A DNA stretch of 64,000 nucleotides from CAJCJE01 sp963818685. Its GTDB lineage: Bacteria; Actinomycetota; Actinomycetes; Mycobacteriales; Pseudonocardiaceae. The stretch lies in assembly GCA_963818685.1 (NCBI GenBank), contig CAWFTJ010000005.1:62001-126000 (forward strand). The letters run 5' to 3'. A program made the translations under genes and the position numbers. Each line of letters opens with the position of its first letter. Position 1 is the first letter of the stretch. Positions 16,877 through 26,826 of the stretch are shown here, in pieces. The notes below the pieces were generated by a model. That model was not told where the DNA came from and made no database searches. It saw nothing but the letters and a program-made list of their open reading frames with translations.

Positions 16877-19224
16877 TCAGGAAGCCCCGTTGCTGACGGT
16901 GTCTTCCTTCTTCTCCGCGGCCGGCGGCGCCTCCTCAAGAGCGGTCGGCCGCCGCTTGGACATGACCACCGCTGCCACGATGACCGCGACCGCGACCAGC
17001 GCGATGATGATGCGTACCGCGGTGTTGGCACTGGTGCCCACCGAGAAGGTGACGATGGCCGGTGCGATCAGCACCGAGACCAGGTTCATCACCTTGATCA
17101 GCGGGTTGATGGCCGGGCCGGCGGTGTCCTTGAACGGGTCGCCGACGGTGTCACCGATGATGGTGGCCTCGTGCGCCAGGCGAGCCCTTGCCGCCGTGGT
17201 TGCCGTCCTCGACCAGCTTCTTGGCGTTGTCCCAGGCACCACCGGAGTTGGCAAGGAAGATGGCCATCAGGGTGCCGCAGGCGATGGCGCCGGCCAGGTA
17301 ACCGGCCAGCGGGCCGACACCGAGACCGAAGCCGACCGCGATCGGGGCGAACACCGCGAGCAGGCCGGGAGGGGCCAGTTCGCGCAGCGCGTCCCTGGTG
17401 CAGATGTCCACGACCTTGCCGTACTCGGGCCGCTGCGAGCCGTCCATGATGCCGGGCAGTTCGCGGAACTGGCGGCGCACCTCGTAGACAACGGCGCCAG
17501 CGGAACGGGACACCGCGTTGACCGCGAGGCCGGAGAACATGAACACGACAGCGGCGCCGATGGTCGACGCCGACCAGCACGTTCGGGCTGAACACCAGCG
17601 CGATGAAGTCGCGCTGGGCGTCCGAGGCGAAGATCGCGTTGCCCACGCCCGACCAGGTTCTTGGCCGTGCTGGCCAGCGCGGCGTTGATCGAGTTGATGT
17701 AGGAGCCGAACAGCGCGGTCGCGGCCAGCACCGCGGTGGCGATCGCGATGCCCTTGGTGATCGCCTTGGTGGTGTTGCCGACCGCGTCGAGGTCGGTGAG
17801 GATCTTGGCGCCCTCGTCGGTGACGTCGCCGGACATCTCGGCGATGCCCTGCGCGTTGTCGCGACACCGGGCCGAAGGTGTCCATGGCCACGATGACGCC
17901 GACCGTGGTCAGCAGGCCGGTACCGGCCAGCGCGACCGCGAACAGCGCGACGGTCACCGAACCGGAGAGCAGGAACGCGCCGTACACGGCGGCGCCGATC
18001 ACGATCGCGGTGTAGACGGCCGACTCGAAACCGATCGAGATACCGGAGAGGATGACGGTCGCCGCGCCGGTCAGCGAGGTCTGGCCGACGGTCTTGACCG
18101 GCTTGTGCTCGGTGCCGGTGAAGTAACCGGTGAGCTTGAGGATCACGGCGGCGAGCACGATGCCGATGATCACCGCGATGGTCGCGATGATCGCCGGGCT
18201 GCCCGAAACCGTGCTGTCGCCCGAGTCGGTCAGCTGGCTGAACTGGCCGGGCAGGTAGGTCAGCGCGACGATCGTGCACAGCACGGCCGAGACGACCGCG
18301 GAGATGTAGAAGGAGCGGTTGATCGCGGACAGGCCGTTCTCGCCGGTCCCGCGCCTTGGTGATGTAGACGCCGAGGATCGCGGTGAGCACGCCGACGGCG
18401 GGCACCATCAGCGGGAACAGCAGACCCTGCACGCCGAATGCGGAGGAGCCCAGGATCAGCGCGGCGACCAGGGTCACCGAGTAGGACTCGAACAGGTCGG
18501 CGGCCATACCGGCGCAGTCACCCACGTTGTCGCCGACGTTGTCGGCGATGGTGGCGGCGTTGCGCGGGTCATCCTCGGGGATGTTCTGCTCGACCTTGCC
18601 GACCAGGTCGGCGCCGACATCGGCGGCCTTGGTGAAGATGCCGCCGCCAACTCGCATGAACATGGCGAGCAGCGCGGCACCGAAGCCGAAGCCCTCCAAC
18701 ACCTTGGGGGCCTCGCCGGCGTAGGAGAGCACCACGATCGTGGCACCGAGCAGGCCGAGGCCGACGGTCATCATGCCGACGACGCCACCGGTGCGGAACG
18801 CGATCTTCATGCCCTGTTCGCGGCCCTCGTTGTTGGCGGCCGCGGCGACGCGCACGTTCGCCCGCGTGGCCAGCCACATACCGAGATAACCGATGGCCGC
18901 GGAGAACGCGGCACCGATCAGGAAGAAGATGGAGCGGCCGACGCGCTCGCCGATCGAGTCGGCGGGGAGTGCGAACAGCAGCAGGAACACGACTACCGCG
19001 AAAATCGCGAGCGTACGGAACTGCCGGTTGAGGTATGCCGCCGCGCCCTCTTGGACCGCCTTGGCGATCTCCTGCATCTTCGTGGTGCCCTGGCCAGTGG
19101 CCAGCACCCCCTTGAGCAGGACATAGCCGACGACCAGAGCAACGAGGGCGATGACAGCGACCACGGCGAGAATGCCGCGGTCACCCCCGGTCAGCACGAG
19201 GCCGTCCGCGAGGGGCTGGGACAT
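16877..19224 (-). CDS. hppA: Membrane-bound proton-translocating pyrophosphatase (five apparent frameshifts)
   Basis: Couples pyrophosphate hydrolysis to proton pumping across the membrane. The ATG at 19224 follows AGGAGGACGG. Intact signature in the first third: GGGIFTKAADVGADLVGKVE and IPEDDPRNAATIADNVGDN, the pyrophosphate- and Mg-binding motifs. The rest is recognisable (ISIGFESAVYTAIVIG, AVVYEVRRQFRELPGIM, NSGGAWDNAKKLVEDG, IIGDTVGDPFKDTAGPAINP) but spread over all three frames. Breaks near 18347, 17863, 17650, 17569 and 17180 are each repaired by removing one base. About 780 residues and 14-16 helices result, as expected. Five insertions of the same kind in a well-conserved gene point to sequence error rather than decay; a true pseudogene cannot be excluded. 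Confidence 0.88.
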
Positions 19225-19690
19225 CCGTCCTCCTGGTGGTTATTGCCAGTTCTTCGCGTTCTGGCCGGTAACACCGACCGGCCATGACGCTATGTGGGCA
19301 CCGCCAACTGGGGTGCGATGAGGGCGGAGTCTATTGCGCTGCGGAATCGTCACCTCGACCTGTCCCGGGCCGTGTACATACCGTTAGCAAGCGGCGCATT
19401 TCTTGATCGATACCTGGATCGATCAGGAGGGTCTTCAGGTCGTGTTCGGGCCAGTTGTCCCACTGATCTCGCCAGGACCGGTGACGAAGATGTGAAAGCA
19501 GTCACAATTTTCAACCGGGCGAGATTCTTGGTGAAATGCCCGAAAAGACCGGTCAGCTGGGGCCTCGTTGTTCTGTCACGATTGGGCTTCAAGTTGCCGA
19601 TCTTGACTACTCAGCGTTGAGTGCGCGGCATATCGATGCACGATGGGTCACCGGGTACCACCACGAGCCGCCGTCGGAGGAAGAACGTCG
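19225..19690. other. Divergent promoter region between hppA and helicase
   Basis: No gene seen. It holds the hppA ribosome binding site, a GGCCGGT/ACCGGCC hairpin at 19263-19283, an 8-bp-arm inverted repeat at 19404-19425, and AT-richer sequence at 19500-19620 that probably contains the rightward promoter for the helicase. Confidence 0.6.
19404..19425. promoter_or_regulatory. Inverted repeat, possible operator for hppA
   Basis: TGATCGAT-ACCTGG-ATCGATCA, perfect 8-bp arms with a 6-base centre, about 180 bp upstream of the hppA start. The regulator is unknown. Confidence 0.4.
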
Positions 19691-22039
19691 GTGCTGGGTG
19701 CGAAACTCGAAGGCATGCGTGGCGATGCCGAAGCGAGCCGGCGACTGCTCGACCGGATCCTGGCCGGTGTGCCCGCGGGGGAATCTCCCCTGACCCACGT
19801 CGCCGACCTGCCCGCCCGCGAACCCCGACACGCCGAATGGCCGGCCTGGGCCGCACAGAGTGTGCTGGATGCGCTGGCCGGCAGCGGGGTCAAACTCCCG
19901 TGGACACACCAGGTCGAGGCCGCCAACCTCGCCAACGCCGGTCAGCACGTGGTGGTGTCCACCGGAACCGGCTCCGGCAAGTCCGTCGCCTACCAACTGC
20001 CGGTGCTCACCGCACTGGCCACCGACCCCAAGGCGACCGCGCTGTATCTGGCTCCCACCAAGGCACTCGGCGCGGACCAGTTGCGGCGCCGTGCACGACC
20101 TCGAACTGCCCGAGGTCCGCGCCGGCCACCTACGACGGCGACACGCCCATGGCCGAACGGGACTGGGTGCGCGCATACAGCAGGTGGGTGTTCACCAATC
20201 CCGACATGTTGCACCGCGGCATCCTGCCCAGCCACGCCCGCTGGGCGCGCTTCTTCCGCCGCCTGTCGTTCGTGGTGATCGACGAATGCCATGCCTATCG
20301 CGGCGTCTTCGGTTCGCACGTCGCTCTGCTGCATGCGCAGGCTGCGCAGGGTCGCCGCACGCTACGGCGCCAACCCGGTCTTCGTGATGGCCTCGGCCAC
20401 CGTCGCCGAACCAGCCGAACTCGGCACCCGGCTGACCGGCCTGCCCTGTGCCGCCGTGACCGAGGACGGCTCGCCGCGCGGCGCGCGTACGGTCGCGTTC
20501 TGGGAACCGCCGCTGACCGACCTGCTCGGCGAACACGGTTCCCCCGTCCGCCGCTCCTCGGGCGCGGAAGCCTCCCGGATCATGGCCGACCTGGTTGTCG
20601 AGGGCGCCCGCACGCTCGCGTTCGTCCGCTCCCGGCACGGCGCCGAACTCACCGCGCTCGGCGCGAAACGCCTGCTCGCCGAGGTGTCCATGCCGCTGGC
20701 CCGGCAGGTCGCCGCCTACCGCGCCGGCTACCTCGCCGAGGACCGCCGCAAGCTCGAACGCAAACTCGACTCCGGCGAACTGCTCGGCGTGGCGAGCACC
20801 AACGCGCTGGAACTGGGCGTGGACATCACCGGCCTGGACGCGGTGCTGGTCGCCGGTTTCCCGGGCACGCTGGCCTCGTTCTGGCAACAGGCAGGCCGCG
20901 CGGGCCGCTCCGGGGGCGGCGCGCTGGTCGTGTTCGTCGCCCGCGAGGACCCACTGGACACCTATCTCGTGCACCACCCGGCCGCCGTGCTGGACCGCCC
21001 GGTCGAGGCGACCGTCCTGGACCCGACCAACCCGTACGTGCTCGCCCCGCAGTTGTGTTGCGCGGCAGCCGAAATGGCCATCACCGACGACTGCATCGCC
21101 GACTTCGGCGGCGCGGCGGCCCGCGAGGTGATCGACGGACTGGTGCAGGAGGGCGCCCTGCGCCGCAGGCAGACCGGCTGGTACTGGACGTCCCGCGAAC
21201 ATCCACATGCGACAGTCGACATCCGGGGCTCCGGCGGTGAACAGATCGCGGTCGTCGAGGGCGACTCCGGCCGCCTGCTCGGCACGGTCGACAGCGGATC
21301 AGCCTGCCGGTCCGTGCACGACGGCGCCGTCTACCTGCACCAGGGAGAGTCCTACGTGGTCGACGAGCTGGACCTGAACTCCGGCATCGCCCTGGTACAC
21401 CAGGAAAACCCGGACTGGACCACGTCGCCGCGCAGCATCGTGGACATCTCGGTGGTGCGCCCGCTTGAGGAGAAGGAGTTCGCCGGGGTGCGGACCGTGC
21501 TCGGCGAGGTCGAGGTCTCCTCGCAGGTGGTCGGCTACCTGCGCAGGTTGCCCAGCGGCCAGGTGCTCGACCAGGTCCCGCTCGACCTACCGGTGGAACG
21601 CCTACACACCAGGGCGGTCTGGTACACGATCAGTAACGAGTTGTTGTGCGGCAGCGCGCCGGGAGGTGCCGGTCTGACTCCGGCACGCGTTCCCGGCGCG
21701 CTGCACGCTGCCGAGCATGCGGCGATCGGCCTGCTACCGCTGTTCGCGACCTGCGACCGTTGGGACATCGGCGGAGTTTCCACCGCCCTGCACGAAGACA
21801 CCGGGGAGGCGACGGTGTTCGTGCATGACGGCCATCCCGGGGGAGCCGGTTTCGCCGATCGCGGCTTTGCCGCGTTGATCCCTTGGTTGGCAGCGACGCG
21901 GGAGGCGATCTTCTCCTGCGAATGCTCGACTGGCTGCCCGTCCTGCGTTCAGTCGCCCAAGTGCGGGAACGGCAACGAACCGCTGGACAAGGCTGGTGCG
22001 GTGGCCGTGCTGGACGCAGTACTCGCCGAGATCTCCTGA
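19691..22039 (+). CDS. DExH-box helicase with DUF1998 (MrfA/YprA type), three apparent frameshifts
   Basis: A superfamily 2 helicase of about 780 residues. Seen: Walker A STGTGSGKS, DECH in VVIDECHAYRG, MASAT motif III, STNALELGVDITG and QQAGRAGRSG (motifs V-VI), and a C-terminal DUF1998 region with the four-cysteine cluster CECSTGCPSCVQSPKCGNG. This architecture matches Bacillus MrfA, which acts in nucleotide excision repair of crosslinks. GTG 19691 is preceded by GGAGGAAG. The frame breaks near 20088, 20123 and 20331; each is repaired by deleting one base, restoring RAVHDLELPEVRA and LRRLRRVAARYGA. Mycobacterial Rv3649 occupies the same place in synteny (from memory). Confidence 0.9.
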
Positions 22040-22125
22040 ATCGGGGCGAGGGCCGGCCAACATGGCGATTACCTCTTTCGGATCGGTGTCACGGATTGGT
22101 CAGGCGGTGTGGTGAAACGGCGCGG

Positions 22126-22707
22126 TCAGGCTGCGAGCAGGTCGCTGTAGCCGGCCCTCTCGGGCACCGCGCGGAGCATGGCGTCCTGGACGACCCGCGA
22201 GGCAGGCAGATCCCAGCCGCACACCTCCGGCCGAACCCGCCAGTGCACGATGCCGTGCGGGAAGGCCGAGGGCGGCAGCGGAATGAAGCTGCCCTCGGTG
22301 TGCAGCACGATGTCGGAGTTGCCGGCGAGCGCGCTGTGCAGCCGGTCGCCCGCCTCGGTCAGGAACAGCCACCGGCCGCTCGGCGTGGCCGCGATCGGCA
22401 CCGGCAGCCCGGTGGAGCGCAGCACGGCCGCGGTCTGCCGACCCAGCTGATCGCCGACCTCGATCGCGTCAAGGGTCTTGCCGGTGGCCACGAGCAGGCT
22501 GTGCGGCTCGCCGTTCCACCAGTCCGCGATCTCCTTCGCCTCGGCAGTGTTGATCCGCTCGGCCCAGTCCGCGAAGACCGGGATCGGTCCTTGCTCGCCT
22601 GCCGGATAGGTACCTGGCATGACCTGCCATCCGCGCCACGCCAGGCCGATCGCCTGGGCCCGCAGCTCGATGCGGAAGGCACCGTGCCAGCTATCCGACC
22701 AATCCAT
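22126..22707 (-). CDS. Prim-pol N-terminal-like (bifunctional primase/polymerase) domain protein
   Basis: A 193-residue stand-alone protein. The pattern AIGLAWRGWQVMPGTYP, then EIADWWNGEPHSLLVATGKTLDAIEVGDQ, resembles the N-terminal half of bifunctional DNA primase/polymerase domains (hydrophobic start, WW, TG-lid, D-x-I-E-V). The usual metal-binding DVD is replaced by AIEVG, so catalysis is doubtful. ATG 22707 follows an AAGGAGCTGAAG-like ribosome binding site. No helicase domain is attached and no replication genes are adjacent. It is convergent with the helicase, 86 bp apart. A replication or regulatory role is unproven. Confidence 0.6.
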   Translation of the reverse strand: MDWSDSWHGAFRIELRAQAIGLAWRGWQVMPGTYPAGEQGPIPVFADWAERINTAEAKEIADWWNGEPHSLLVATGKTLDAIEVGDQLGRQTAAVLRSTGLPVPIAATPSGRWLFLTEAGDRLHSALAGNSDIVLHTEGSFIPLPPSAFPHGIVHWRVRPEVCGWDLPASRVVQDAMLRAVPERAGYSDLLAA

Positions 22708-22974
22708 CGTCTTCAGCTCCTTGCGTTTACTTCGATCCGCTGTGGGCACCCTTGGTTTCGTAGTGGCGTGCCGCTCTGACTCAACACAACGGCATCACCC
22801 CTGCCGAACGTAAGTTGCAGTCGGCAACCGGTAGGTGCCGCACGGCGAACGCCGCACAGTACATATGTGCCTCCTCCGCGCACCGTGACCCGATCGTGGC
22901 CGGTCCGCGTAGATCGATCGGCCTGTGATGCCGCTCACCGCAGTCAACCGACCGCTGCTCGCAGTCGACCGCGC

Positions 22975-23364
22975 TCAACGGTCCGCCGGACCTGCCCTGG
23001 CACGGGCAGTCGCCGCGCCGAACCGTGCGAGCGGCCCCGCCGGCTCCGCGCTGGTCTGCACGAGCGCGTCCCAGCCGTCCAGGTGACAGCTCACGAGTTG
23101 CACGCGCATCCGATCGGTGACCCACCGGGCCCAGCCGCACGCCGCCTGCTCGCCGTCGGGCGCGTAGTCGGCAGCGGCCAGGGCCGCCAGATCAGCGGCG
23201 CCCGCCGCCCGATGCCGCGTCACGGCCGCCGAGCCAACGGCCAGGATGCCCGTTGCGAACACCAGCAGTGCCGCGATCACCGCCACCGTCCAGATGGTCG
23301 CCGACCCGCGATCGCCGTCGGCGTCGGTCACCGGCTCGGCCGGGCGTTCACTGCTCGGGATCAT
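22975..23364 (-). CDS. Tad-locus TadE/TadG-like pseudopilin (Rv3654c-like)
   Basis: A 129-residue protein with a short charged head, the typical DRGSATIWTVAVIAALLVFA helix (about 20-43) and AAVTRHRAAGAADLAALAAA, which is characteristic of TadE/TadG-type minor pilins and their actinobacterial relatives. Cysteines at about 75 and 92 could form a disulfide outside the membrane. ATG 23364 overlaps the preceding TadE stop (ATGA), so it is the last gene of the leftward tad operon. TadE-like proteins are thought to prime pilus assembly; secretion to the surface is inferred. Confidence 0.82.
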   Translation of the reverse strand: MIPSSERPAEPVTDADGDRGSATIWTVAVIAALLVFATGILAVGSAAVTRHRAAGAADLAALAAADYAPDGEQAACGWARWVTDRMRVQLVSCHLDGWDALVQTSAEPAGPLARFGAATARARAGPADR

Positions 23365-23762
23365 GCGTTTCCTTTCGTCGGGTCGTCGGGCGGCTGGGGC
23401 TCGCGCACGGCATACGCCTCGGCGTGCATGCTGACGCCGGGCAGGATGCCGCCAACCGGACTCGCCGCGACGGTGACCGTCACCGTGTCGGTGGTGATCG
23501 CGATGGTCACTGCCGCGCCGCTCGGCGCGATCTGCGCGGCGACCTTCCTGGCCTGCTCGGTCTCGCCCCTGGCGACCAGCCGGGCGGCTTCCCGCGCGGC
23601 GTCGGTGCACTGGATCTGACCGAGCAGCGCGCTGAGCCCGGCCAGTACCAGCGCCAGCACGATCAGCACGCCACCGAGACAGATCGCGGTCTCGACCGTG
23701 ACCATGCCTCGATCGGCCGGATCCCGACTCCGTGCCGGTCGCGCCCGGCTGGTCCCGGTCAT
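23361..23762 (-). CDS. TadE-family minor pilin
   Basis: A 133-residue protein: basic head, then DRGMVTVETAICLGGVLIVL with a helix to about residue 47, then AAREAARLVARGETEQARKVA, the TadE signature. The Glu at position +5 of the hydrophobic segment (VTVETA) is the usual prepilin feature. The ATG at 23762 shares a base with the flp stop (TGATG) and its own stop overlaps the next ATG, so all three pilin genes are translationally coupled. Confidence 0.87.
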   Translation of the reverse strand: MTGTSRARPARSRDPADRGMVTVETAICLGGVLIVLALVLAGLSALLGQIQCTDAAREAARLVARGETEQARKVAAQIAPSGAAVTIAITTDTVTVTVAASPVGGILPGVSMHAEAYAVREPQPPDDPTKGNA

Positions 23763-23980
23763 CAGAAACCCGCCGTCAGGGCGCGTTGCACCAGTGCTCC
23801 GAGACCGGTCACCACCGAATTGCCGGTGACCACCGCGTAGAGCACTGCCGCGAACGCGGCTGCGGCGATTGTCCCAATTGCGTATTCTGCCGTGCTCATT
23901 CCCTCGTCGGCCTCGAATCCCGCGAGGGCTCCGGTGCCGGCCGGCAGAAACGCGGCGGCGAGCAGCAGCCTTGACCTCAT
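23762..23980 (-). CDS. Flp-type major pilin (DUF4244)
   Basis: A 72-residue protein. After a short leader comes EADEGMSTAEYAIGTIAAAA, with cleavage expected just before or within GMSTAEYA; the Glu at +5 and the Tyr are the Flp pilin hallmarks. A single hydrophobic helix and short tail follow. AAGGAGAAC lies upstream of ATG 23980. It is encoded between tadC and tadE and is the likely structural subunit of a Tad pilus. DUF4244 proteins are the actinobacterial equivalents (Rv3656c). Confidence 0.87.
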   Translation of the reverse strand: MRSRLLLAAAFLPAGTGALAGFEADEGMSTAEYAIGTIAAAAFAAVLYAVVTGNSVVTGLGALVQRALTAGF

Positions 23981-24042
23981 TCTTGTTCTCCTTCATTTTT
24001 CGTCCCGCGCGAGCACGGGAGTCCATTGTGGACGTTCATGGA

Positions 24043-24789
24043 TCACAGCGTCGGGATCAGCCGGGTGGCGAGGCCGATCACGACCGGAACCACGCCGAGG
24101 CAGATGAACGCCGGCAGGAAGCACAGGCCGAGCGGTCCGGTGACCGCGACCGCGGCCCGCTGCGCCCTCGCCTCGGCCAAGTCGTCAGCGGCGGCCCGGA
24201 CCTCGCTGGCGAGGTTCTCGGCGACGCCGGCGAGCGCGGCACCCGACCGCGCGGTGCGGCGCGCGCCCCTGGCCAGCCGTGCGGTGTCGGGATGGGCGAG
24301 GGCGGGTGCCCACGCCTCGACCGGGTCGGCGCCGAGCGCGATCAACTCGGCGGTGTGTCGCAGCGCGGGCCCCGCGTCGCCGGGAACCTCTGCTGCGATG
24401 GCCGCGACCGCGCTGGGCACGGGTAAGCCACCGCGCAGGCAGGCCGCGAGCAGATCCCAACTGCTCGCCAACATCAGCGGATCGGTCGAGCCGAGCGTGC
24501 GCAGGGCGCGTCGCCGAATGAAGCGCCGGCAGGCCAGGAAGACGACGACGCCGAGCATCAGACCGACCAGCGCACCCGACGGCCAACCGGCCACGATCAT
24601 CGGCACCGCGCCAACCGAGACAGCGACGATCGCGGGCCGCGTCCCGGTGCCGAGATGCCGGCTCAACCAACTGAGTCGCGGATCGGACGGCTTGGCGAGT
24701 GCTGCGAGCCTACGGCGGGCGTTGACCTGGCTCGGGCCGATCAGCAGCGCGGCGGCGAACGCCAGCGGGGCAAGCACATGGCTGTTCAT
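24043..24789 (-). CDS. tadC: Tad pilus inner-membrane platform protein TadC
   Basis: A type II secretion F-domain protein of 248 residues. Helices lie at about 5-20 and 60-82 and near the C-terminus (AVAVTGPLGLCFLPAFICLG, VVPVVIGLATRLI). The central region LLAACLRGGLPVPSAVAAIA is the conserved GspF motif. GAAGGAGG precedes ATG 24789, which removes an unlikely basic extension. It pairs with TadB as the assembly platform driven by the TadA ATPase. Confidence 0.88.
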   Translation of the reverse strand: MNSHVLAPLAFAAALLIGPSQVNARRRLAALAKPSDPRLSWLSRHLGTGTRPAIVAVSVGAVPMIVAGWPSGALVGLMLGVVVFLACRRFIRRRALRTLGSTDPLMLASSWDLLAACLRGGLPVPSAVAAIAAEVPGDAGPALRHTAELIALGADPVEAWAPALAHPDTARLARGARRTARSGAALAGVAENLASEVRAAADDLAEARAQRAAVAVTGPLGLCFLPAFICLGVVPVVIGLATRLIPTL

Positions 24790-24844
24790 GGCACCTCCTT
24801 CTCGGATGGCCGACCTCGTTCTGTCCACTGTGGATCTGCGTGTC

Positions 24845-25660
24845 TCATGGCAGGGCCGCCTGGGAGGTGAGCGTCGCGATCCAGAGGACACCCGCGCAGA
24901 CCAGGGCGGTGCCGACGGCCAGCAGGGTCTGGCCGATGCCGCTGGTGAGCAGGACGTGCAATGGCGCGGCGCCCATCAGCTGGCCGAGCACGATGCCGAC
25001 GATCGGCAACGCGGCGAGCACGGTGCCGCTGGCACGCGGACCGGCCATTCTGGCCTGGACCTGCCTGCTGAAGCGAACCCGACCGTCGACGTCCTTGCGC
25101 ACCGCGTCCAGCACCTCGGCCGTTGGCAGGCCGTGCCGGCGGGCCAGGGTGAGCGCGGCGGCGAGCGGGCGGAGCAGCCCGGCCAGGTGCGGGGCGCCGG
25201 CCACGCAGTACCGCACCGCGCGATCCACGTCGCCGCCGAGCCGAACCGCGCCGGCCACCGCGACGAGCACGGCAGCGGATTCCGGTTCGGCGTCCTCGGC
25301 GACCGCCGCTGCCGCTGCCGCAGCGTTCGCGCCCGCGTTCAACTCGGCGACCATGCCGCTGAGTGCCTGCGCCATGCCTTCGGTCGCGGCCAGCCTGCCA
25401 CGTAGTTCGTTGCGGGCGCGCCAGCGCCGGAGGACGGTCAGGCCGGCAACGACGACGGCGATGGCAACGCCGAGGCCGGAGACCAGCAGCGCGGCGATGC
25501 CGAGCACCGCGATGCCGACGACCGGACCAGGCCGGGTGATCTTCGGTCGTGGCCAGCGGGACGGCGGGAGCAGGGTGATCACGCGCAGGCGGGTCACGCC
25601 GGATTGGGTCGGCCAGATCAGGATGGCGGCCGAGATGGCGATGATCGCGAGGCTCAGCAT
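24845..25660 (-). CDS. tadB: Tad pilus inner-membrane platform protein TadB
   Basis: A 271-residue GspF-domain protein. Hydrophobic segments occur at about 1-20 and 40-70 and at the C-terminus (AALPIVGIVLGQLMGAAPLH, TLLAVGTALVCAGVLWIA). LARRHGLPTAEVLDAV is the conserved cytoplasmic motif. The start ATG 25660 overlaps the end of tadA by a few bases. Partner of TadC; both connect the ATPase to the growing pilus. Confidence 0.87.
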   Translation of the reverse strand: MLSLAIIAISAAILIWPTQSGVTRLRVITLLPPSRWPRPKITRPGPVVGIAVLGIAALLVSGLGVAIAVVVAGLTVLRRWRARNELRGRLAATEGMAQALSGMVAELNAGANAAAAAAAVAEDAEPESAAVLVAVAGAVRLGGDVDRAVRYCVAGAPHLAGLLRPLAAALTLARRHGLPTAEVLDAVRKDVDGRVRFSRQVQARMAGPRASGTVLAALPIVGIVLGQLMGAAPLHVLLTSGIGQTLLAVGTALVCAGVLWIATLTSQAALP

Positions 25661-26826
25661 GGCGCACCACCGGGCGAGGCGAGCAGGTCGGTCAGGTGGG
25701 TCCAGCCGGCTTGGCGGCCGGTGGGTTGCCACGCGGGGAGGACCTGGATGCCGTTCGCGGTGCGGACGACCACGCCGATCTCGGCCAGTTTCCGGGTTCC
25801 GCCCGGCTCGCGGGAGACGTGCAGGATCACCCGCAGCGCGGCGGCGGCCTGGCTGTGCAGGGCAGGACGGGACAGGCCGCCGAGCGCGGCGAGGGCCTCC
25901 AGCCGGGCAGGGACCTCGGCGGGCGAGTTGGCGTGCAGGGTGCCCGCTCCCCCGTCGTGGCCGGTGTTGAGCGCGGCGAGGAGTTCGCAGACCTCCGCTC
26001 CTCGGACCTCGCCCACCACCAACCGGTCCGGGCGCATGCGCAGCGCCTGGCGGACCAGTTCGCGCACGGTCACTTCGCCGACGCCCTCGATGTTCGGCGG
26101 CCGGGCCACCAAGCGGACGACCTGTGGATGCCGGGGCTGCAACTCGCCGGCGTCTTCAACGCAGACGATTCGCTCGGTTTCGGGGACCTGGCCGAGCAGG
26201 GCGGCCAACAGTGTTGTCTTGCCCGTTCCGGTACCGCCGGTTACCAGGAAGGCAAGGCGAGCGCGGACGATCTCGGTGAGGAGGTCGGCCACGTCCCTGG
26301 TGAAGGTGCCGAGCCGCGCCAACGCGGCCAGGTCGTGTCTTGCCGGGCGCAGGACGCGCAGGGACAGGCAGGTGCCGTCCGGCGCGAGCGGCGGCAGGAT
26401 CGCGTGCAGGCGGATCCGACCGTCCGCGCCGCTGCCGGGGAGCCAGGCGTCCACGTGCGGCTGGGCATCGTCGAGCCGGCGACCGGCGAGGACCGCGAGC
26501 CGGCCGGCCAGGCGGCGAACGGCTTCCTCGTCGGGGAAGGCGATGTCGGCCCTGCGCAGGCCGGCGCTACCGTCCACCCAGACCTCGTCGGGCTTGTTGA
26601 CGAGCACGTCGGTGGTGTCCTGGTCGCGCAGGAGCGGCTCCAGAATGCCGGCACCGAGAAATTCCTGGTGCAGCACGCGAAGCGCGTCCAATAGGTCGGC
26701 GTCGCCGAGCACGCCGCCCGCCTCCGCGCGGATCGCGTCGGCGACAAGGGCGGGCGTGATGCCGGTGCCGTCGGTGGCGAGCCGTTGGCGGACGCGGTCG
26801 ATCAGGTCGTCGCGGGTCACAGTCAT
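25654..26826 (-). CDS. tadA: Tad pilus assembly ATPase (CpaF/TadA)
   Basis: Hexameric secretion ATPase powering pilus assembly, 390 residues. Seen: TDVLVNKPDEVWVDG (N-terminal domain), Walker A VTGGTGTGKTTLLAAL, CVEDAGELQP (Asp box), MRPDRLVVGEVRGAE (Walker B), and NTGHDGGAGTLHANS (His box). The ATG at 26826 overlaps the ssd stop (ATGA). Full-length with all catalytic motifs intact. Confidence 0.95.
   Translation of the reverse strand: MTVTRDDLIDRVRQRLATDGTGITPALVADAIRAEAGGVLGDADLLDALRVLHQEFLGAGILEPLLRDQDTTDVLVNKPDEVWVDGSAGLRRADIAFPDEEAVRRLAGRLAVLAGRRLDDAQPHVDAWLPGSGADGRIRLHAILPPLAPDGTCLSLRVLRPARHDLAALARLGTFTRDVADLLTEIVRARLAFLVTGGTGTGKTTLLAALLGQVPETERIVCVEDAGELQPRHPQVVRLVARPPNIEGVGEVTVRELVRQALRMRPDRLVVGEVRGAEVCELLAALNTGHDGGAGTLHANSPAEVPARLEALAALGGLSRPALHSQAAAALRVILHVSREPGGTRKLAEIGVVVRTANGIQVLPAWQPTGRQAGWTHLTDLLASPGGAPC

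Noticed and set aside
17098..19224. Reading hppA as a decayed pseudogene
   Set aside because: All conserved motifs survive and all five breaks are single-base insertions; sequence error is simpler.
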